From contig QLIY01000269.1 of the NCBI GenBank assembly GCA_003260075.1, positions 1-64,000 on the forward strand: a stretch of DNA of 64,000 nt, written 5' to 3'. The stretch is from Phallusia mammillata (Eukaryota; Chordata; Ascidiacea; Phlebobranchia; Ascidiidae). Below are positions 55,907-64,000 of this stretch, one piece after another (within the stretch, counting starts at the first letter, position 1; each line of letters starts with the position of its first letter). A program made the translations under genes and the position numbers. Below the pieces are notes generated by a model. It did not search any database, was not told the origin of the DNA, and worked only from the letters and a program-made list of their open reading frames with translations.

Positions 55907-57376
55907 ACCTAAATAACATCTACAACCCACTATAAGAAAATCTGACAGTATTATTAACTACAATCAGTTTAATGAGGAGTAACGTGCTGGTCTTTGTACC
56001 TAAGATAGTTGCTGCTTGTTTAATACGTCCGGTTAGTAATAAACTATCATCCTGTGACAAGACGGCCTATATACCGATTATGGTCAAAACAATTTACACG
56101 GTCCTTTTAGTTGTTGTATTCCGTTTGACTGCTACCTGTCATCATCGGTCTATTTCAAGGAATGCCTGATGCTAATATGCGGTAACGTTTAGAACAGTGG
56201 TTTAAAACGTTTTTGGTTTTTCCTACCCTAGCCTATAGACAGAGTTGCCATACCGTCCTTATTTCTAACATTTGTCCTTATTTTGAAGACCTATGTCTTA
56301 GAAAAAAAATTGTCCTTATTTCTAAGAAATGTCCTTGCTTTTGACTTGAGTCCTTATTTTGTCTTATTTTCAACAATTACAAGTCAGTATTCCTGCTGAA
56401 AGTAAAAATAGACCTGGACCTGCTGTATCGTGAGATTCACAAGATTTCTACTGTCAAAAATGTGGTATGTAATATGCCATGCGTCGTATAAATGCAAAGT
56501 TTTTTTCAAAAAAGTTTGTTTTATTTTAGATGAAAACTTAATTTTTCAGTCCTATTTTGAGGTCCATGTCGATGACAACCAAGCTAATAGAAGATTATAA
56601 AATTTCGAAGGATCCCGTGTCCAAACCTCAATTGTGTTTATCAAATGAACATTAAAAATTGTCGTTCGCAATACTAAACATGAAGTAGAGCTCGCAGCGA
56701 TCCGCAAATATACAAATCGGAAAAACTACGTTGAAAGTGTGGGAAGCAAGATTATCTGATTTACTTTTACTATCCCACTGCTTCATGGAAGTTATTTTGT
56801 ATTATTTTAACAGCGTAAACTTTCCTGCTGGACGAGCAGTTTAACTATTTAATCATGTTTTCTATTTAGAAAACAAAATGGCGACCGTATATGCGAAACG
56901 TTATCTAAACTGATTATGAACACTTCTCAGATATGAAACAATCCGCGGGATGATAATTTATTGTTAACATATAAGTTACATGTCATAAAATTTCACTGCT
57001 TTTGTAGAAGTCACTTTCAATGCAGCTGTTTCAAAAGCCTCCGCCAACATATGCAACATTTTATTAGTTCTATTACGTTACATTGTTGCCTAGTATTGTA
57101 TGTGCTTTAAAATAATGTTCGAAACGTAAATGCGTTTACACATATTTTTAAGAACAGCTACATATCAACAAATCTCTAATTTTGCAAACTAAATTTTTAA
57201 ATAGGACGTTGAAACGTCGGTTAAAACAATACGTTTGCCAGCAGGGCTTTATTTAGTTTACAAACTAAATTGTATATGTCACGTGACAAAGTGAATGACA
57301 AAATTTACACTCGGCAGTTCAAGGTCGCACATGCCATTGCCATAACGCATCTGGATGACATAGGTGTGTTGTAACA
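55907..57376. other. Spacer downstream of the TRPA gene
   Basis: No coding exon recognised. A repeat of GTCCTTATTT words lies at 56250-56370, probably another dispersed element (start AGAGTTGCCATACCGTCC). The TRPA 3' UTR occupies the right end; no clear poly(A) signal chosen. Confidence 0.4.
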
Positions 57377-60300
57377 TCACGTGTTGCGGTCGTCATTATT
57401 TGGCATTAAATGTGACGCTATCGTTGACACCAACTCTTGCAGTGAGTCGACCTTTCCACCAAGGGTTACGAGTTTTTGATCCAGAGATTCAACTCGCTTT
57501 TCCAGCTGACCGCGTTCGTTCTAAATATTTCGGCAATAAATATGTGAACATGGTCAAAATTGTTTAGTGCCTAAGAACGTGAAGAATACACTTGTTGAAC
57601 ACTCGCTGCCGTTGGTTTAAAGTGTCTGGTGTCCACAACTTATTGCTGTGTGAGGACACGAACCCGTCAAAATTTGGCATTGGAGAAATTTATCAGTGGT
57701 TGCTATAGTCAGGTAAAATGTTTTTGAGAGTGTCGCACGATTTTTGGTTAGATTTTTTCATGTATATTTTTTTTTAAAGTGAGCTAGAGTTGTTATTCGA
57801 AGGTCAGGCTGCACACCAAAGGTAATAGATAAGACAACTAGCGGATCTAGTTGGTCATGCAGCGTAATTGTTTTGTGAAACAGGGAGGAATTTGGCTCCT
57901 TCCCTTTCATTTTTATAATGGCAGTAACTTGCTTAAAAATACTGTATTTAACTAACCATAGTACACTTTTATGTCACCCACCTTTTCAGGGTTGATGGTT
58001 TCATTAATGGCCGAGTAGTCAAGATTTGACTCAGAAAACAACCATTGTATGAAGTCTGATCTCTGGCTATATTTATTTGGGTAATAGCAACGAGATTTCG
58101 GCACTACCCGACGGCGGATGAATTGTGGTAATGAGTACTCGACATCAAGAATCAGTTTCACCTATAAAACAGATTGTCAATTACCACACTTTGTTAAAAA
58201 CAACCTTGTAGCATAGTTTGTAGTACGAGATTTTAGAGTTTGAAAACTTATAAAAATAATTTTATTATTAATTTAAATTGTAACTTGCTGAAGAAGAAGT
58301 TCTCCTGGCTGAAACCAACGCCAAAATGATAAAAGCACGGCATCCTGATTGATTGATTAAAGTTTTAAGTACTTTGAACCTTGAAAGTGTGAAAACGGGA
58401 AAACTCGATAACGTTTCACTTGCCTTCATAGCCAAACCTTTCAGCTCTGCGTTTTTCTGTACTTCCTTGATGTCATCCACAGCAAGACCGACCTGTGATG
58501 ATTAGTGGGTTTCACATAGTATTCAAGGATACAGGATTGTCAGTGGTGTTTAACATTTACGTTGCATCAACTCTATATAAACACCAGTGGAATATCGCAA
58601 CACTCACGAGTAAGTTCATGATGATGATGCTCATTATAATCACGAATATCACAAAGAGGATGTAAGATACAGCTCGGTAGTTCACCTGTTGAAAAGCAAG
58701 TAAAGCTGTGACACAAATGATGCTAATAAAAAAAACGTCCTCTGGGCAGCCATGCAAACATCAACAAGTTAGACAGCCAAAGCAAAGTTGTGAGTCAGGT
58801 CGGGGTCGGCCTAGGTTTGCGGGGATTAGGTTAAACGTTAAACAAACGGGCTTGATTCGGGCCGGACTTAAAATTCTGTGTCTGTTGTTTTTAGATAAAA
58901 TTACCTAACGAACTAAGCTAGTTGCTGGACTTCACCTAATACCACACAGCCCTAAAACACTATGTTTAATTATATTCTGTATTTTTTTATGTAGAAGCAA
59001 GTCAATCAAACTTTCGGGCCTAAAGGGACTTTTGGAAAACGATTCGGGCTTCGAGCCGGGTTCGGGCTCAAAATTCGCGCCCGTTAATAACTCTCAGTTA
59101 AAAGAAATAGTATTTTCAGAAAACAAGGCTATAAATTTGAGGAACTGTGGAACCAATTGAGGAACATGATTGTAGTTTAGCTTGACAACATGGTAATAGC
59201 TTACCCTAGAAACAAAAAGTGTGTGAATGTCTGCTCCAGTTTCAACCGCCTCATCTTCTGCAACGAAGATGTCTTCGAACTGAAATTCCCCAATCATCAT
59301 GAGTGAAGTCTTGATCACCGCGTTCCACCATTGCCGGAATGCGTACTACAACAAACGCGAATGAAACTCAAGACTAACTTAAACGTACGAAAACCTCCAG
59401 AACAGGCGGGACCCATGACGTGTTCAAATAAATAAACCTTTGCACGTTCATACGTTTTTGTTTCATTTTTAGTTGTTAAATCACATTCAGCTGCACTCGA
59501 AATAAAAATATATTGTCGCCTATGGCTCTCACGGAATACATTTTCCAATAACTTGAATTTACCACCTCTCTCAACATAAATGATGTAAGTTTACAAGCAA
59601 TATTTCAATACAACATATAAACATCAAACATCGTTGAGCGCCATGGAATATGACCCACCTGATTCTGCAACAAACAATTAAAACTCAACGCGAAGCCCAA
59701 TATGAAAAGAACAAAGACGAAAAAGAATTTCGTAAATGTTCTTAGAACGTGGTTAAACATAAGAACGAATATTCCAAACGTTGGTACACTTCGTATGAAC
59801 ATGATCAAAACCATCCAGGATAGAAAAATGCTGACTGCTCCAATCTGCCATTGCCAATCCTGAAAGGAACAATTACAATAAAGGGACAAGACCCAGAAAC
59901 CCCTATAAGTTACCCACCTCTCTGACACCAAAGTGGTTTGGTCCAGCTGAGCTTGTGTCAGAATAAACAGTGAGAATCGCAAGAATGTAAAGGGAAATTT
60001 CAAAAAGATTCGTTGTACTTTTGAAGTAGGAAAACCTTCGGGCAGAAAGTTGATACAACTATAAAAAGACAAAGATTTACTTCTGTTTGTTCATGTGCTC
60101 TGGGAATATGTCCTGTGAAGTTAATAAAATACCCAATTTTAAATGATCTGTGTATGGTTTAGCATCTAACATTTAGTAAATTAGTAAGGAATCAAAAGTT
60201 TTGAATTTTTAGGGGATGAATTTGTTACATATGGTTTGGAACATCAACCCAAAAATGTATTGTTGAGATAAAATTAAGGATAGTAAGTTTCAAACAATAA

Positions 60301-63300
60301 GCTCTCACCTCTTTTAGTAAACCCAGTGCTGCAAAAACGATGACGAAGTATTTGGCAATAATTCCCCATGAGTTGTAATTATAACATGGTCCAAACAACG
60401 GTTGCGCTTCTGTGATTATCGCTACGCACGATGACGTCACGTTGTCCGAATCTGCAAGAAAAAAATGTGTTTTTTGCTGCAAGGTGCTTTGTGTGTCAGT
60501 TTTTACAATTTCCATTGCGGAATCAAATCTTTTCTGTTACTGTTTTAGTTGGAACTATCTGCAGTCTTTTACCAATCATATACTGGAACACCTTAATCCA
60601 GTTGCAAGATTAATAACAAGATGAATGCAAACTCACATCATTGCTTGTACTGTTCTAAATAACAAAGCATTAATTGCCTCTTATATATCAGCTCTATTGC
60701 TATGCGTTATAACCACTGGTGTTGATAATGTGTTTAAAACAGCTTAGCAAATAGTAAACATGTACACGAAACTCCCATGCATATAGAAGCCAGAATTCTA
60801 CATGAGTTAAGAAAGTGAGCTTACCAATGGAATAAGGGGGAGGCATCGTCAACATGTACAAGTTGAAAAACACCATGAGAAGCAGATAGAGTAGCAGATT
60901 GACACCAAAAACTGTCCTGCCAAATGCTTTCCACTTGTGGTTCAAGAGGCTAACCACCAATGGGTGGCTCAACAGATTCTTTCTCTGACCTAGAACCTTC
61001 ACACATTTTTTAAAGATGAAGTGAGAAGGCAAAAACTTTACAAAAGAATATCAAAACTAAACCCAGAATAAATTTCAGTCACTTGTATTTTGAATTTGTG
61101 CCGAAGTATGTTGGGTTGAGTTTATTTCGTCGGGTGAAGCAAAAATATTCACCAAGTTAGAGATGACTGCGCAACGTTGAGACGTTACGAAGCGCGACAA
61201 AGTTAATGGCACAATTGGTAGATAGATGGTGGACCCGCTGCAGCTAAACCGTTACTACCTATTGTGTTAGTATGCAGAACAACAAATTGCCAACTGTCGT
61301 ATATTTTTACCCCGTAGTTTCTTTGTTTACATTTGATTTGCTGAAAATGCCATACCGGAAAAGTTGTGTTGTAGGTGTCTAATATTATACAAAAAACGTT
61401 TTTTTTTCGAGCGTGGATGGCCAAGCATATCTAAAAAATCATGATTTTTACCATAAGGTGTAACGGATGGTTTGTCTTCAGGAAGTTTGGATCTTTGTGG
61501 TATGGAGCTGTACCAGCACGCTTTACATCTTCAAATTCAAATACCTGTGACGAATATCGTATCACTAAACCCACCAGAAATAATGTATTTTTTTTACAAT
61601 TAGCCTACACTGGTGGATACAAGCAATTGGGATAGTATTCAAGTAAAACAAAGATTGAAAAGATTTTCAATAGGTTTGAAAATATTGAGTAATGCTTCTA
61701 GACCTTCTTGTAGTAATGGACTCCTATAGTGTGAAAAATATTAAACCGGCGAACGATTGAAATTTTTAACGAATTTAGTTTTACATTTCTTTGAATAGAA
61801 GTGATGTGGCATAAAAATGAGAAAAGGGTGCAAATCAAAATGCATTTTGGCGGTTGAAAAATGTGCTGGAAACTCCAGTTATTTGGAAAGCAAGCAACGA
61901 TCGCTTATATAACCTATCACTTTTACTTCGTCTTCTTTGCGGAATTGGAACCATTTTTCACAGGAATAGTCATCGTCCAAAAACTCATAATGAAAGGACA
62001 CCTGTGGATGTAGATTCAGACCTTTAGGTTCGAGTTCGGATTCGGGTTAAAGTCTAAACAAAACAAAATTGATTCGGGCCTAACTTTAAAATTGGCCGTA
62101 TTTGCGTTGTTACTGTATTTCAATAAATCGTCTTTTCGCGCCTATACTTTTTGGGATTTTGTATAAAATATTAAACCTCCGGTCGGTTTTGAACCAACTA
62201 TGGACAGAAATTACAGATTATGGAAAAATCAGTAAAAGATGTAAGGCAAATTTAAATTAAGCATTTCAAAGCGAATTAATATCGTAAATTAAAATCTACT
62301 TTAACAAGAGAATACGGGACTTTGTGCGAAAGTATTTAAAGTTTTAACAATCTTATTTGACTGCATTTTAACTCGCATGACTGTAAAATGTTTTTCTCAA
62401 GTTTTTTGTACAAACGCGGTAAAAGTGCATTAAACAATGTTTAACTTTAGGGTTATTTGGAAAATGTAGCATAGTATGGTTATACTTTAAACTTAAAAGT
62501 AAAGAAAACAAAGTAAAGCCAATTTTGGCAAACTCTTGTCTTCGCCAATAGACATTTTCGCCCCAAAGTTGAAAACAACAATCACTAGGTGACGCTACGA
62601 TGCAAATAGAGATTTTTTTTTGTTCTCACCATGTAATGCACACTGTCGATGGGTTCATTAGCTGTTCCATTTATGATGCATTTATTGAAAACTTCTTCAG
62701 CAATATCTGGCATTCCACGAATCAATCTTCTCATTGGGGTAGCAACAGCTTTCTCTATCATAACATGTTAATAATAATCGTCCAATTACATTTCTATTGT
62801 AATAAATTAGTTAGGTATGATATTATGAATATAGGGTTTTTGCAGGCATAATTGATCAATCGTTCCTTTGAACAACCGACAATTATATTGACTTATCTGA
62901 CGTTAAAAACGGGGTTTTAGAGTCTTGGAGAACAGACTTCCTGAATAAGCCGTTGAACTTTGGATAAGTCAATATCATTGTCAGTTGAACAAAAGTACAG
63001 TTTATGTATGATATTTTTGTCAGGCGGACAACAATACGATCTAAACTATTTGCTTAACCAGGCTACAACGTTATGAAAAAACAAATGAAATTCCTGGATT
63101 AAAATATATGCTTATATGTTTATGCCAGTACATATTGTTTGCTCACGTTCTGGAGTGATGTTTCGCAAAGCATCCTTCCAATCTGGGCTTTCTATTAACG
63201 CCCGAGCGCACGAAGCACTACCGTGAATAATCGCATGATCCATGGCATTCCATCCAAAGTCGGAACGGCAAGTAACATCAGCTTTCCATCTTTTGATAAC

Positions 63301-63305
63301 AGACA
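57377..63305 (-). CDS. TRPA1: TRPA-type cation channel, 3' part
   Basis: Thirteen exons join in phase: 63305-63147, 62754-62630, 62001-61927, 61544-61452, 60996-60825, 60451-60309, 60058-59918, 59859-59659, 59345-59205, 58685-58608, 58492-58424, 58161-57982, 57520-57377 (about 573 aa). The first holds the last ankyrin repeat (GWNAMDHAIIHGSASCARAL). A linker follows with TPMRRLIRGMPDIAE and NHPLHLM, then HPLVVSLLNHKWKAFG before S1 (VFGVNLLLYLLLMVFFNLY), S2, S3, DWQWQIGAVSIFLSW (S4), S5, the pore SLMMIGEFQ, S6 (LFVIFVIIMSIIIMNLLVGLAVDDI) and a C-terminal coiled coil (QLEKRVESLDQKLVTLGGKV). TRPA1 channels are Ca2+-permeable sensors of irritants and temperature. The 5' ankyrin exons lie beyond the window. 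One intron (58423-58162) uses a GC donor. The pore has Glu where vertebrate TRPA1 has Asp. Confidence 0.92.
58790..59095. repeat. TTCGGGCC-type repeat in a TRPA intron
   Basis: TCGGGTCGGCCTAGG, GATTCGGGCCGGACTTAAAA and GGGTTCGGGCTCAAAATTCGCGC form a dispersed repeat. A related piece with GATTCGGGCCTAACTTTAAA is at 62020-62160 in another intron of the same gene. Superficially like the GGTTCGGG element but without its CAGGGAGTC ends. Confidence 0.55.
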
Positions 63306-64000
63306 CTTTTGGTATAATGATAAAATTTACACAGGTTTAGTAGCGAGCCCGCCGAAAGTCGAATCACAAGCACCGCCTCGCATGCTGCACATTGCTTGCC
63401 TCGCATGCTGCACATATTATCTTCGTAGTAGGACATACCTGGACATCATTTTACGACCCGCGGGCCACATCCGGTCCGTTGGCAGTCCTTGTCTGGCCCG
63501 CGTGAGGTTTAGGTAAATTAAAACATCAATCAAAAATAGGCATTTTTATGCTATGCATGAAATACGGCAGTGTTGTTTTTATTTTAAAAAGCCTTTTGAA
63601 TTACTGAATTACACATGGAAATGCTTGGTGACCGTCTGATTCGGTATAAAGCCTTCAATAGGGCCTGGCGTATAATAACACATAATTCGTTTTTTGTCAA
63701 ATCGCTTGATCCGGCCCAAATTAGGGAAGCACAGACAGATTTAATAATGTTGCGAATGCCCCTGACTGGTTGATTTTCTTAACCCCAAAACGGCACACAC
63801 AACAAACTTATATTGTTGTATTCTATCTATTGCAAAAATTTACAACCTTTTTTGCCTGGTTTACCCATTGCTAGCGTTCGTACATAAAATTTACCTATAC
63901 GTTGCTAGCCTGCGTATGCTGTTAAATTGTAAAACAATACAAAACAAATGAAGCCAAACATTTTAAAAGGCAAATATGTCCGAATAAACATTTTGGATAA
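63306..64000. other. TRPA upstream intron with hAT-like remnant
   Basis: I see no further ankyrin exon. GACCCGCGGGCCACATCCGG at 63455 and CTGGCCCGCGTGAGG at 63492 resemble the 35669-35992 element; AATGCCCCTG near 63755 may be its right end. The gene continues past the window. Confidence 0.4.

Overview
This is intron-rich animal nuclear DNA. The proteins I can reconstruct are all animal orthologues: transportin, Rab3, REXO1, BBS5, ZFYVE9/16 (SARA/endofin), ornithine aminotransferase, SDHAF3 and a TRPA channel. Introns are mostly 50 to 800 bases, genes are densely packed, and hAT-type non-autonomous elements fill the introns and spacers. With one very tight gene pair and one splice acceptor abutting a start codon, this best fits an ascidian tunicate (Ciona-like). 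The organism is an inference; no marker proves it.

Layout: 884-991 (+) last exon of transportin; 2917-4072 (-) Rab3; about 5 kb without a recognised gene; 9070-16895 (-) REXO1, about 20 exons; 18581-20394 (+) an unrecognised 138-aa protein; 21859-23580 (-) BBS5; 24702-34670 (-) ZFYVE9/16, 20 exons; 36958-40610 (-) OAT; 40669-43600 a repeat-rich block with a tandem duplication, an assembly gap and a hAT transposase relic; 45097-52193 (+) an 11-finger C2H2 protein with an AT-hook; 53737-54353 (-) SDHAF3 followed 17 bases later by an 80-aa reading frame; 55318-55906 (+) an unrecognised reading frame split by a transposon; 57377-63305 (-) the 3' part of a TRPA channel that runs off the window end.

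I rebuilt the multi-exon genes by hand from splice sites, reading phase and similarity to known families. Totals are consistent (Rab3 220 aa, REXO1 about 1143, BBS5 346, ZFYVE9/16 1210, OAT 435, zinc-finger protein 1153). The genes are unrelated in function. REXO1 and the 138-aa gene are divergent neighbours; BBS5 and the 138-aa gene converge. I found no coherent novel multi-gene system. The most unusual items are a perfect 48-bp inverted repeat whose loop carries hammerhead-ribozyme-like core sequences, the tight SDHAF3 pair, nested hAT elements with exact 8-bp target duplications, and G/C homopolymers that sit at the joints of duplicated segments and look like assembly artefacts.
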